Notes: generated by a model from the letters alone, not told the origin. A stretch of 64,000 bases of DNA from Cinnamomum chago (GCA_038049695.1 CP142458.1:42005501-42069500); one strand, 5' to 3'. Positions 23,991 to 35,600 are shown, counted from the first letter of the stretch. Program-made: numbers and translations.

Positions 23991-25706
23991 GATCTTAGTA
24001 ATATTTGTAGAAACCATACTAGAACCCAAATCCATCCTCTATGCTTTCTTGTCATATTCTTTTTGGATGGTTATGATGTTGATTCATGTAGATTCTCTTG
24101 GTGTCATCCTTATACATGTCTCAACTTCATAAGTAGTGATCTTAATCATATGAAACTCTTTGAAATCCATTCCTTGCATTTATGTTGGTTGATGGATATC
24201 TTAGTAGTTGAATTCATATGATTTTGACACTTTGGAAATTGCATGCTTTATCAAGTCATATCCTTTTGCATTGCAATTTGCCTTGTTCATCACTATGCTC
24301 AATAGTTATATCTTTAAAAGTGATGAATTTGCATTTATGATGCTTGATGGAATTTTGAGTTTGTCACATCCTTGCTTTTAATCATGTTATCATATTCAAT
24401 TGGTTTCATTTGGTATAATTTTCCATTGATTTCATATCCAATTGATGACTTATCTTGTGTATGTGATAGACCTTGTGTGCTTTGGATTGAACTTGATAGT
24501 AATATAATTGTTCCATGTCACACACCATTAGCATCATAATGTTCATGATTGTCACCTCTTTTGCTCTTATAGATATATCTCATGACCACCATGTTTATGT
24601 GTTCATAATATTGGTTGGTTATTAGTTGAGGTTGGCTTCATGTTTGAATTTCATTTCACTCATTCTTGCACTTTAATAGTCATATTTATTGTTTGAATGA
24701 AATGATTTTCAAAACTTACATAGCATATGATTTTCATAGTTATATTGATTGATGCTATGTTTAGTAAACCCCATTTCATCATGGATAGCTCTGATTTGGA
24801 TGTTTCCTAATAGTTATATTTTTAAATCCATTTTAGAGTGATTATGTTTAATAGTCATATCCCTAAATCTCAATTGGTATTCTTTGTTTTTCCAATTGAT
24901 ATCCATGATTGCTTTTCTCTTTGACCTTGCTCTCTTTTGGTAATTTGATCATATTGAGCTTGATAGTAAATGAATCTAATCCTTTCCTTGAAGTTGACCC
25001 TCATTGATAAAACCATCTTCTTCTTGCATCTAATAGTTAAATCTTTGTCAATATGTTGACAAAAGAAGAGTATGGATTGAGGGGGAGTGTAAACCTTCAT
25101 AGGAAGTATTAGTTTTGATCAAATTGACCCTTGGATTGGCTTTTAACCCTTAGAGTCTTCTTTCATACATGATAGCCTGTTATGTATTTCATTTTCGATT
25201 TCATTTGTTAACAGGTGCTACTAAAAGGTATTTTCCTTGTTTCATGTGTGTAGGTACCTTTGCAATTTAATGGCAAAGGGGGAGAGAACATTCAAGTACT
25301 CAAAGATCTCCTACTCTTCAAAAGGGGAGAGAGCTTTCGAGTTCTCTAAAGGTGAAGAGAATGTCCAAGCTTCCTAAGGAGAGTGGTGTATGATCTTCTG
25401 CAAGGGGAGAGAATGCATACCTTGCCAAAGGGAGAGAGAGGCATGGTCAAAGGGGGAGAGCAAATAGAAGAAAGAAAACTTGGAGCTAAAGAAGATGCTT
25501 GGCCATAGAGAGGAAGATGAAAAAAAAGCTTGAAGAATGATCAAGCTCCAAGCATCAAGAAGAATGAAGAAAAGAGCCCAAGAGCCCAAGCTAAGAGGAG
25601 GAGCATCCAAGAAGATTTCAAGACTTGTCCAGCTTAGGGGGAGCTGAAGACTTAGTGTGTAATTTCAATGATGAGTAAGTTGCCATCAAATTGCAAAGGG
25701 GGAGAT
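23991..25706 (+). other. 3' non-coding region of A with dispersed motif and polypurine tracts
   Basis: No frame is supported. AATAGTTATATCTTT-type motifs occur near 24301, 24674, 24736, 24809, 24849 and 25032. From 25270 on there are repeated AAAGGGGGAGA-type purine tracts, near 25275, 25321, 25402, 25449, 25634 and finally 25695-25705 right at the 3' LTR. Several tracts before the 3' LTR are a known Sirevirus trait. Confidence 0.7.
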
Positions 25707-25737
25707 TGTTAGGAATTTTGTATTTGCAATTTGATGG
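25683..25737 (+). repeat. Inverted repeat around the A polypurine tract / 3' LTR junction
   Basis: CCATCAAATTGCAAA (25683-25697) pairs perfectly with TTTGCAATTTGATGG (25723-25737). The 25-base loop contains most of the polypurine tract and the LTR start TGTTAGG. The equivalent repeat in S has 12-bp arms at 1970-1981 and 2011-2022. Confidence 0.85.
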
Positions 25738-27616
25738 ATGCATTTTCACTTTAGCATCATTTGAATTTACACTCTTGCATTGTTTTAGAAAACCTTGAAA
25801 TCTTGATTTTTACATGCATTGGTTTTTAGATTTGGAAAAGTACTTGTTTTATGCATGTTTTGTTTCTAAACTTGGATGCATTGGTTTTAGAATACAAACT
25901 CTTTTGAAAACCTAATTCTTTGTGCATTATATTTGGAAAATCACTTTGTGAATTTAGGTTTGAGCCTTGCATACATTCATCACTTTCAGAATCAACTTTG
26001 TATGCATTTTCATATGAAAAGAGTTTTTAGAAATCAAGCTAGCCCTTGGATTTAAAGTTTCGATTCGATTTAGGCTTCGTGTGTTTCATGTTTTTTAAAC
26101 ATCTTAAGTTGATTTAAAACATGTTACCAAGCTTGATTTAGTGGCCCAAAAATCCTCCCAAAGAAATATCTTCAAATGTGCAAAAGTTGGAAATTTTGCA
26201 AAAGGGGAGTGACCTGGCAGTGTCGCCGGTCGACCGAGACCTGCTTCCCGGTCGACCGGGACCACTATCGGTCGAGTGGGCAGTTTCTGAACTGTAACAT
26301 GCCAACGGTCAGAAATATGACCGTTGTGCCTTCCCGGTCGACCGAGACCTGTGTCTAGGTCGACCGAGGACTAGCCGTTGGGCATTTTTGGCTATAAAAA
26401 TGAGTTCTTTCCTTTGTCCAAAGTTGGAGATTTTTAAGCCTTCTTTGAGGAGCTTTGAGACAAGACAAAGGGGAGGAACTAAGAGAGACCAAAGGGGTCA
26501 TTAAGTGAAGCTTAAGCTTGGATCAACTAAGTTAAATCTCCAAGTAAGTTTTACTTTTAATTAATCATTTGTTATGTGCTTTATTTGAAACTTTGGAAAA
26601 TGATTTCAAGCATGATAACAATGATATGTTGAATCCATTCTTCCCTTCATCTTTGATATTCAAGATTGGATTCATCACTTTGATTTCAACCCAAGTTTTG
26701 TTTTAAACTTTCTTAATCATGCTTAGCCTAAATCTTTGATTTCTTTTATTGCATGATTATTTCACTTGGTTGAAACTTCCCTTGTTGTTTTCATTCATTT
26801 AATCTTTAGTCAAATTAGTTTTGAAAACAACATTGCACATGCATCACTTGATTAGGCTTAAACACTTTCATACAACTTGTGATCTTTAGATTTTCATATC
26901 ATTCACAAGTGTGTAATTGTTCAAGTGATTTGCATAGAACTTCAATCATATCTTTTTGTGCCTTAAACTTTCGAATTGCATTAAGCATAAATTGATTGAG
27001 CTTACTTTTAAACTTGATTGAAGTTTTCACATACACACTTCATAAGCATACATCTTTGCATTTCTTTGAGTGTTTGTGTGAGTTAGTTTTCATTTTCATA
27101 TCCGCCTATTTAGAGGCAAATTAATTTGAGCTTAAATTGTAATGTCTTAGAGTGATCTTTTGTGAAGACACTTTCTTAGAGAAATCTTTATCTTGTAAGG
27201 TTATTGCTTAGCCTAAGAAAAGCATTGTGTAAAGGTTATTGCTTAGCCTTGAAAAGCATCTTGTAAAGGTTATTGCTTAGCCTATAAAAGCACATTGAGA
27301 GGTTGTTGTTTAGCCTAGAAAAACAACATTGTAAGGGTTATTGCTTAGCCTAGTAAAAAGCATACATAGTGGAAATCCGGTGGGGTGATTGGATCACAAG
27401 CCGGTAGTGGATGTAGGCATTGAGGCCGAACCACTATAAATCTTGGTGTTGTGGTGCTTGCTTGTGGTGATTCATTTATTAGCTTCCGCATCTTGTTTGG
27501 TTTATATCATCACATGTGACTAGTTTGTTTTAAAGAGTTAAAATTGTTTGAATTTGTCACAATTGTAGCTCATCCTATTCACCCCCCCTCTAGGGTTAGG
27601 ATCCCAAGGACTTTCA
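25707..27616 (+). repeat. 3' LTR of Sirevirus A
   Basis: It runs from TGTTAGGAATT to GGACTTTCA, 1910 bp. The GGTCGACC cluster, TAGCCGTTGGG (26372-26382), TATAAAA (26393-26399) and the five-unit hairpin array (about 27199-27362) are all present as in the 5' LTR. Confidence 0.95.
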
Positions 27617-28317
27617 TTATATATCATGAATAGTTACATTCCACAAAGAGCCCATCCTTTCTCTATTATTTATAATGAAAAGAGCAAGCACGCACGACAA
27701 GCACGATATACATAATATAATCACGACACGATTCCCACATATATGGGGATTCCGGCCGCGGAACCGGACACGCACGATGTGTAATAAATACACGACCAGT
27801 CTGCAGACAGTCTACATGTTTAAGGACCCCCAGACAGTGGATCAAACTGAAAGGGCAGTCCAAGCTCAGTGGTGTTCACTTAATTCATGAATGCACAAAA
27901 CACGTGAAACACTATCAAAACATGTCGAGATAAAAAGGGGGGGAAAATCACTTATCGAAACAAAACTAACACGACTAGCAAAATGCATAATTAATATACA
28001 TAACACGCTTAGGAAGTGATCCCCTTTTTCTTGAAACAATTCTTCAAAATGAGCTTGTACTTAAACTTTCAAAACGAGTACACAATGATATTCATCGTGT
28101 CAAAAACCAAAGCACGAACACAAAGCCTATCAAGCACATGTAAGGACCCTTGGTTGATCCTTGTGTAACCGAAGCCCAAATGTTGGAATTAAAAATAGAA
28201 TTGGTGCCCCGGAAGTTCAAAGACATCTCAGGTTCGAGTGCACAATATCAGGCTAAAGGTCACTTAACATGTTCTAGTTTTCATTCTTGCAAAACTTCTT
28301 CAAAACAAGCATATTGT

Positions 28318-28640
28318 CAATTTCGGTCAGCTTGCGGTCAGCTGGCGGCTAGCAGAAATGGAACCTGGTGGCTAGCCGTAAGCTGACCATAGGGCTGACC
28401 GCTGAAAACCCAGGTCTAATGCAGCTCTCTGGAAAAGGAACCGTAGTGATTTCGGTTGGCTTACGGCTAGCCGAAATGGAAACTGGCGGCTAGCCGTAAG
28501 CTGACCGTAGGGCTGACCGCTGAACCCTGATGCAGAAGCCAGCTACTGGAAAAGGAACCACCGAACTCGGTCAGCTCGCGGTTAGCCGAAATGGGAATTT
28601 TAGCTAGCCGCCAACTGACCCGCGGCTGGCCGAAACTGCA
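28318..28640 (-). promoter_or_regulatory. CTAGCCG palindrome cluster in G3 LTR
   Basis: CGGCTAGC and GGTCAGC-type units occur more than ten times in both orientations over 320 bases. The same cluster is at 45070-45390 in G1. Confidence 0.5.
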
Positions 28641-30480
28641 CGAACAATGCAGTTCAGTTCATATTTTTACATTTTCTTCTTCCCTTCTTCTGGTTTCTCA
28701 TTCAACCTGCACTACCCTGAGCCTACATGCTCTCCAAGGGATAAAACATACATTTTTCACAATTTCAAACATTCAATCCAAGGAAAACATGATCTTGAAG
28801 CTTATAAACATGTTCATATGCAAAATTTCTAGGATAACAATGAAATCTAAAATACACATGCAACAATGATCCTATAGAGATTACTTGGCTTTGCCCAAAA
28901 GCTAAACAATCCTCTTCAAGCACTTCACTCAAGCTATTCCAACACTACAAGAATCCCAAGGGAAAATCCACTCAAACTCAACAAAAATGAAAACAAAGAA
29001 CCCATTTTTACAAAAGGGTTTGTAAACATGAAAAACAAGATTTTTAAGGAACTTAAAGACTTCATTAAGAAGATGGGTTGGAGCTCTTACCTAGAAAAGG
29101 TCAAACAAAGAGGAATGAAGACAATGGAGAGCTTGTTCACTTCTAACTTTCAAGAGAAGGACATCAATAGAGAGCTTGAGATGAGAGGAAGGAGATGATG
29201 GCCTTAGAATTCCATTTGTAGACTTCTCGCTTGATCATGCAAGGTGAGGAAGATGGGAGAAAAGAGGGTTTTCTCTCCTTTGGCTGCTCTAGGGTTTGGT
29301 TTTAGAATGAAAAGAGTAAAGGAGGAAGAGGGTTGACTTAAAACCCTAGCAAATGGGGCCCAATGAACTTGAACCTTGTATTGACAAAAACATGATCTTG
29401 CGGGCCTCGGATGACTTCGACGAAGAAGGATAAAACGATCCTCGAAATATCCAAAAAGTATATTTTTGACATGGTTTTGAGATCTCGAAATTTGTGTCCA
29501 GATTTGTGTATAAAAGACAATTTTACCCTTTTTGGGCCAGAACTTGGGGTTTTGGGCTTCAAACATGAATGGGCTGAAAACGAAAGTTGTAACACATAGT
29601 AAAATCATTTAAATGGAATCAAAATCACAATTACACGAAAATCGACATGATTCTCTCAAGCTTACATGTGCACTCTGGCCTTCCTGAGTGTGTCTGACTA
29701 ATACTAAACGTTCTCAAAATTCCCAAAGCTATGTCCAAGACTAAACTAATTATTCTAAGCCAGCGACAACTAAACCCACTTATGACTAAACACACACTAA
29801 TCGCACACTAATCGAAATAGTCTGGGTCGGGGTCTAACAGTATTCATGTCAACTTTGCTCGTATTTTGAAATGTACCTTAGTCATGTAACTGTTTACAAT
29901 TAAGCAAAATGTCTTTATATGTTTTCTGAAACACTTACTACTTATATCCTCATGCCTAAATTGATTACCTACCAAACCGTCGTGTTTGACCCTTGTATGT
30001 TGGTATCCAGGTGCAAGTGACGTTGCCTTTGAGGAGGAGCGTTCGGAGGAGGCTCTTGAGCCACCCCCAGTTAGAGAGTGGCAACCCGACGATGCCAACT
30101 AGACGTCGGGTGGGTTCTTGAGTTTCGCTACATTTTTTCATTGGGTTCTTTTATTATTTTAAGAATTGTATTGGCCTTTGTTGCCCTCTTATGGGATGTA
30201 ACTAAACTTAACTTACTTTTGTGTTAGTCTCATAACTTGAATTATGATGGGAATGCCATATTAACTCCTTTCTTTTGATACTATGTCTTGATATTATTTG
30301 TCATAGCACTTAAAAATTTATTGGTGCTTATCTTGATGTGATTTGCTACATGCTTCCGCAAACTTGTTCATGTGAGTCAGATTCCGCGTGTCTAGGGAAT
30401 CCTCACCGCGGGAACCTGTGGGAAAACAATGTAACAACACGTCGCGGGCCCGGGATCCGTTCCGGGGTCGCGACAACTTG

Positions 30481-32713
30481 GATTTGGAATTGATTGTTCT
30501 TGAATCTCTTCCAAGATCACCTTTTCTAAAGATTTCCGGTCCATCGTATAATCTTCCTCCAGAAAAACCGCATTAGTACTCACCAGCACTTTCTGCTCCC
30601 TAGGATTATAGAATAACCAACCTTTAGTTCTTTTAGGATATCCTACAAACGTGCAGACTTTCGACTTCGTTTCCAACTTATCTGTTTTAACCTTTAGCAC
30701 GTGTACCGGACAACCCCAAATGTGTAAATGTAGTAGACTAGGCTTTCGCCCAGACCATAACTCCCGAGGAGTCTTAGGTACAGACTTAGATGGTACGAGG
30801 TTTAGTATGTACATCGCAGTATCCAAGGCGTATCCCCAAAAGGATATAGGTAATCCTGAGAAACTCAACATAGACCTAATCATATCTAAAAGAGTCCGGT
30901 TTCTTATTTCCGCTACTCTATTCTGTTGAGGCATGCCAGGAGCAGACAACTGGGATAAAATCCCATTTTCTGACAAGTGTCCCATAAAATCACCAGAGAG
31001 ATATTCCCCTCCTCGATCTGATCGAAGAGTCTTGATACTTTTACCTAATTGCTTTTCCGCTTCCGCTCGAAACTCTTTGAACTTTTCAAAAGCCTCGGAC
31101 TTGCGGTGCATAAGGTATATGTATCCATATCTTGAGTAGTCATCTGTGAAAGTGATGAAGTACTCATATCCTCCTCTGGACCTGACATTAATGGGTTCAC
31201 ATACATCAGTATGCACTAATTCCAATAAATATTTGGCCCTATTGCCCTTGGATGAAAAGAGTCTTTTGGTCATTTTGTCTTCTAGACAGGACTCACAGAC
31301 AGACATTGGTTCTACAACCAATGAAGGCAAGATACCATCTTTCACTAGCCTGTTAATCCTACTTAGGTTTATATGACCTAGCCTCAAGTGCCAAAGTTTT
31401 GTTGGATTAGATGAAGGTGACCTTCTCTTTAATGATGGCCTATTAATTATTTCGGTATCATGTATATTATACATTGTGGGAGTTAACAGATAAAGCCCAT
31501 TGGTTACCTTGCCAGAACATATAAAAACACCGTTCCTCTTTATGACAACTTCAGTACCAAAAGTAGTGGAATAACTTTTATTCACCAAACTAGAAACTGA
31601 AATTAAATTCCATCTTAAAGACGGTACATATAGAGTGTTTGACAAAACCAACTTATTATCTTGAAAACATAAAGTAATAACTCCTACTGAGACCGCATCC
31701 GCCTTAGCATCAGATCCTAGGTTGACAATGATTTCGCCGTCACTGAGTCTCCTGGTTTCCCTGAACCCCTGCAACGAATTACATATGTGATTAGTTGCCC
31801 CGGAGTCTACACACCAAGATTCTGAAGTACCAATCGCAAAACTAACTTCAGAAACAAGTGACTCAATCATACCTAAGGTCTTCTTCTTAGACAGATAATC
31901 TAGACAATTCATTTTCCAATGTCCTATCATACCACAATGGAAACACTTTCCTTTTGTCCCCGGCCCCTTAGCTTTGCCAACACCACCATTAGGACCATTC
32001 TCCACCTTAGGACCCTTCGGAACTGATTTCTTCTTGCCTTTCCGCCCTTTGCCTTTCGGTTTGGACTTGGCAAATGACTTTTCTGTCATCAGGACAGTTG
32101 GCTTCTTCTTCATAAACCCTTCAGTCACCACCAGCTGGCTAGAAAGCTCAGTTAGAGTCAAATTCATCTTATTCATATTATAATTGACCTTAAAATTGTT
32201 GAATGACTCCGGTAGTGACTCAAGGATTATGTCAATTTGCGATTCTGCATCAATCGCAGCCCCCAGTACATCTAACTCATTCAATGAGTCCATCATTTTC
32301 AACATGTGGTCCTGTACTGGTATGCCTTCAGCCATCTTGGTGCTTATAAGCACCCTCATAGCAGCCTGTCTAGCAGGCCTGCCCTGTTCCGCAAACATCT
32401 CCTTTAAGTTTGATATAATATCATATGCAGTCTTATAGGATTGATGTTGGTGTTGTAAAACACTAGACATGGATGCATGTATGTAACATCTGGCCATCTC
32501 ATCGTCATTGGCCCACTTGGTGTAAAGTTCCTTTTCTTCCTGTGATGCTTCTGACATTGGCTCATCAAGGGGGGGGGGTTTTGTAAGGACATATTTATAT
32601 CCTGAAGCTCTCAGGACTATGTCCAGATTTCGTTTCTAGTCTACATAGTTGGGTCCCACCAACTTATTCTGGTTGAGGATGGTAGCAAGTGGATTGAAAG
32701 TATTTGAATTCAT
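30481..32713 (-). mobile_element. Gag, protease and integrase part of Copia element C
   Basis: On the minus strand the gag region starts near 32713 (MNSNTFNPLATILNQNKLVG). It continues with MARCYIHASM, ILESLPESFNNF, and the zinc knuckle CFHCGMIGHWKMNC (near 31925). The protease motif WCVDSGATNHIC follows near 31805. The integrase zinc-binding H-H-C-C region is at about 31270-31400, and the integrase core shows FTDDYSRYGY and SDRGGEYLSG. The order is that of Copia. The RT-RNase H half is at 11660-13390. Confidence 0.9.
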
Positions 32714-34474
32714 GCTTGAAATACTGTAGCACATAACCATACATTCAATTAATGAATTTAAATGACATTAGGGTTTAGTATTCTACCAAATTTATGTGGA
32801 AATCCTCATAACCACTAAATTCAGAATACATCGGAATCCCAATCTCTGGGATATGCCTCCTTGGGGAGTGCGAATACCACCTAGATTGGTGCGGATCAAA
32901 GTTGGTCAAAATTAGGATTAAGACTAACTTTCCATGGTCCCCTTCATTCATTATTATCCAGGTATCTCATACCAAATAATGAATGACTCCCGATTAGCTT
33001 TGGTTTCTAAAATAAATGAGGCAAGTCCTTGGGGATACTACATCATTATTTTAGTTAAGTGTGACCCACCAACTAGCATTGCATGACAACCGTTGCGAGC
33101 AGCTCCACCTTCGGGAGTGGGCCCCCGCCTCGTCTCACCAACACTATCCATAGGAGATCCATATCTAGTAACCAGACAAGTAAAAGCCCTCCGTGGGGAA
33201 CGACCATTCTCAAGATGGCACGAGGCTAATACTTTCCTTACAATGGACCTATGGTGGAAAACCATGGGGATTTCTCAAATTAAATGCCCCGCTCCTACTT
33301 AATATTTTATAATTGAGGATTTCCTTGTAAGGTAATAGGGCCCACATATATATATATATATATATGAACATCAAATCATCTTATGGTATGATTAAAGATT
33401 GGTTCCAAGTCAAGTTATTTTAAGGAAAGTCTAGTTGCTTAAATTAGTGTTACCAATGTGTCCATCTCATGGGTCATCAACACTAATTAAAACTCTTTCC
33501 AAAAATTAATTTGATTTGACTAATTTTAGTAACTTGCTATGTTTGAATCAGATTTGGAAATATTCTAAATTAAGCATGCATCAATAAATAGAAAGTGCTA
33601 AAATTAGAAACTAGTCCTCTCCTCCATATGGCCCTTGCGGAATAGACTTCTTGTACTTCTAGACTTTCCAAAACTTTGGTGTTCCTCAAACTCTTTGGGC
33701 AACTCCAAAACTCTTTTGGTAATCTTCAAGCTCTTTGATTAGAAGTCCAACATCGCTTTCCTTCTTCGTCTCGGACATCGCCAGAATTTACAAATTTAGA
33801 AAACTTACATAAATTCCTATGCCTCGATTATGAGACTTACATGGTTATCTAAACATGGAAATAAAAGGGGTTATAGGGAAATTCATCATGCCTTGCCCTT
33901 TCACGGGAAACCAAGGAAACCATGATGCCCTTTACATTTAGCCTTAAATAAACCAATAACCATAAATAGAAAACAAAGGACTTGTGGGCCATATGGAGAG
34001 GACATGATCATCTGCAAGTTAGTATCTCATACAACCATACAAATCACAAAAATAGGCTGCCAAATAATGCTGAAAACGTAGGAAGTAAAAGAAGACCCGA
34101 AACTGAAAAATCCAGTTTCTGCAACATGCTGTGCAGTATGCTCGGTCGACCGGCTAGAGGGCTCGGTCGACTGACCTGCAAGTCACCCGGTCGACCAAGC
34201 TTGGTGCCAGGTCGACCGGACTGACGAAAACCTACAACTTGGGTTTTCTATTTCGTGTCCATTCTTCACCAAATCGCTTCCAAAGTGTTCCAATGGCTCC
34301 CTACCATCCTTCCATCATTATTAAACCCTTTTGTGACTATCCAAACATGAATCTACTATCAAACTAAGTAAATTCATCAAAACCGATCCTTACATAGCCC
34401 TTGCTCTATCTTTTTCGCATCTCATGCAAAGATTAGAACAAGCTTACTGATCTAACATGATTAGAGATGAGGTA
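32714..34474 (-). other. Leader of Copia element C between primer site and gag
   Basis: No supported frame. It holds a short TA microsatellite (about 33346-33364) and a GGTCGACC cluster (34144-34217) just downstream of the primer site in element orientation. Confidence 0.55.
34140..34222 (-). promoter_or_regulatory. GGTCGACC cluster in the leader of element C
   Basis: Exact GGTCGACC boxes lie at 34144-34151, 34189-34196 and 34210-34217, with GGTCGACT at 34164-34171. The same box marks the Sirevirus LTR promoters, but here it lies in the leader of a different Copia lineage. Function unknown. Confidence 0.5.
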
Positions 34475-34488
34475 TGACTCTGATACCA
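34475..34488 (-). promoter_or_regulatory. tRNA-iMet primer binding site of C
   Basis: The plus strand reads TGACTCTGATACCA. Its complement TGGTATCAGAGTCA pairs with initiator methionine tRNA. It lies two bases from the 5' LTR edge at 34491. Confidence 0.85.
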
Positions 34489-34490
34489 AT

Positions 34491-34868
34491 TGTTGGAAGT
34501 AGGTGGGCCATTCAGACAGGTTTCAAAACTTTTGACCCACTTGATGCAGGGATCAACTATCTAGAAGGCAACAAACCCATTCCAAGATGCAATCCCTCAA
34601 ACTCATAAATCATGTACAACAATATATCCTATCTAGGAGATAGAAAACAACACCTAAACATGCAACCACGAAATCTACAACATACAAGAATGTAGATTAT
34701 ACCTATGGGGCTTGGTAGTGCTCTAATGGAGAAGTTGATCTCTTTCTTTGATGATGAACGCTTTCACTAATCAAATCAGAATCTCCAACACCCTTTGATC
34801 TTCCACGCTATGACTCGTATTAGATCTCTTTTCTCAAGAAGATGGTGGAATCTCCAAGAGAAAACCTA
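34491..34868 (-). repeat. Part of the 5' LTR of Copia element C
   Basis: TGTTGGAAGTAGGTGGG and the following 377 bases match the start of the 3' LTR (9884 onward) almost base for base. S integrase sequence follows from about 34891. Confidence 0.85.
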
Positions 34869-34890
34869 CATCATCACAGCCTTGTCTCAA

Positions 34891-35501
34891 GGATATACTT
34901 TCTCCCACCAATACTCTGCATAGGTGCAGGTCTAATAAGGTCCATATGAATGAGCTCAAGGGGACGAGTAGAGGATATATCTTTTAGTCCTTTAAAGCTT
35001 TTTCTTGATTTGCTTACCCATTTGACATGCTTTGCACAATTTAGATTTATAATCATCTAATTTGGGTATTCCTCTAACAATTTCTTTCTTGGATAAGATC
35101 TTCATCAGTTTGTAATTTATATGACCCATTCTTTCATGCCACAACTGATTTTCTTGATCCTTTGCCATTAAACACATGGATTCATTTTCACAACATTCTT
35201 CTATGGTGTAGATGTTATCTTTAGTCCGTAATCCAGTGAGTAGAACTTTATGGGATTTCTCATTCAAAACTTTGCAAGATTTGCTATCAAATGTAACTTT
35301 GTTTCCTTTATCACACAACTGACTTATACTAAAAAGATTGTGCTGTAAACCATCCATAAGGAAAACATCGTTTAAGGTAGGCATTTGATCTCCTCCAACA
35401 CAATCTTTTCCAATAATCTGAGCCTTCCGGTTATCTCCAAATGACATATTTCCTCCATAATAGTTCTCAAGAGAGATAAATCTAGAACGGTCTCCAGTCA
35501 T
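34891..35501 (-). mobile_element. Protease end and integrase N-terminal part of Sirevirus S
   Basis: The minus strand shows a protease-to-integrase linker (FLMDGLQHNLFSISQLCDKG), then the integrase zinc-binding region (WHERMGHINYKLM and CKACQMGKQ) and LELIHMDLI. The segment 34891-34940 repeats S sequence that also lies left of C. Confidence 0.85.
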
Positions 35502-35600
35502 ATGTTTGGAGCATCCACTATGCGAAAACCATCTAGAGTTTTCCTTAACTTTTAGAGTGGTTTGAACTAAGAAGTTCTTGAAACTTTTCTCTTTTTCAAT

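Larger units (their letters stand above)
16102..27616 (+). mobile_element. Sirevirus A: gag-only, non-autonomous, nested inside G3
   Basis: It has complete LTRs (16102-17787 and 25707-27616) with a perfect TTATA target duplication at 16097-16101 and 27617-27621. An initiator-Met primer site directly follows the 5' LTR. Apart from a length difference of about 220 bp, the LTRs are nearly identical by eye, so it is relatively young. The internal region holds one long gag-type frame (17880-19418), solo LTR D1 and a long AT-rich 3' region with several polypurine tracts. No protease, integrase or RT was found, so it would depend on other Sireviruses for movement. Confidence 0.9.
15493..29839 (-). 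mobile_element. G3: minus-strand chromovirus-type solo LTR inside G2
   Basis: It reads TGTCGCGACCCCGG at the left and GGGTCGGGGTCTAACA at the right, the reverse complement of G2's ends. The GTATT target duplication lies at 15488-15492 and 29840-29844. Taking out Sirevirus A (16102-27616) leaves about 2.8 kb, one LTR. It carries a large CTAGCCG cluster at 28318-28640. Confidence 0.85.
13396..30475 (+). mobile_element. G2: chromovirus-type solo LTR with nested insertions
   Basis: It starts TGTTAGACCCCGACCC (13396) and ends CCGGGGTCGCGACA (30475). The ACTTG target duplication lies at 13391-13395 and 30476-30480. With the nested G3 block (15493-29839 plus a 5-bp duplication) taken out, the LTR is about 2.7 kb, matching the 5' LTR of G1. 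No internal region is present, so it is a solo LTR. Unlike G1 and G3, it lacks the CGGCTAGCCG cluster at the expected place. Confidence 0.85.
9884..34868 (-). mobile_element. Ty1/Copia element C (Tork-like), split by nested insertions
   Basis: On the minus strand it shows part of a 5' LTR (34491-34868), primer site, leader, gag-protease-integrase (30481-32713), RT-RNase H (about 11660-13390) and a complete 3' LTR (9884-11655). The pol halves are separated at 13391-30480 by G2 and all that it contains. The target ACTTG flanks G2 on both sides. RNase H motifs such as VSRYQSNPG and LKYLRRTRHY are typical of the Tork lineage, though the lineage call is by memory only. Two long uninterrupted stretches remain (473 and about 690 codons of element sequence) with roughly one or two breaks elsewhere, so it is younger than S. 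Confidence 0.85.

Noticed and set aside
24870-25100. Reverse-strand 76-codon frame in the 3' region of A
   Set aside because: Antisense to the element, AT-rich, and covers the dispersed motif. No conserved residues are recognisable.
33346-33364. TA microsatellite as a possible element end
   Set aside because: It is a simple short repeat inside the C leader with no inverted ends or target duplication.
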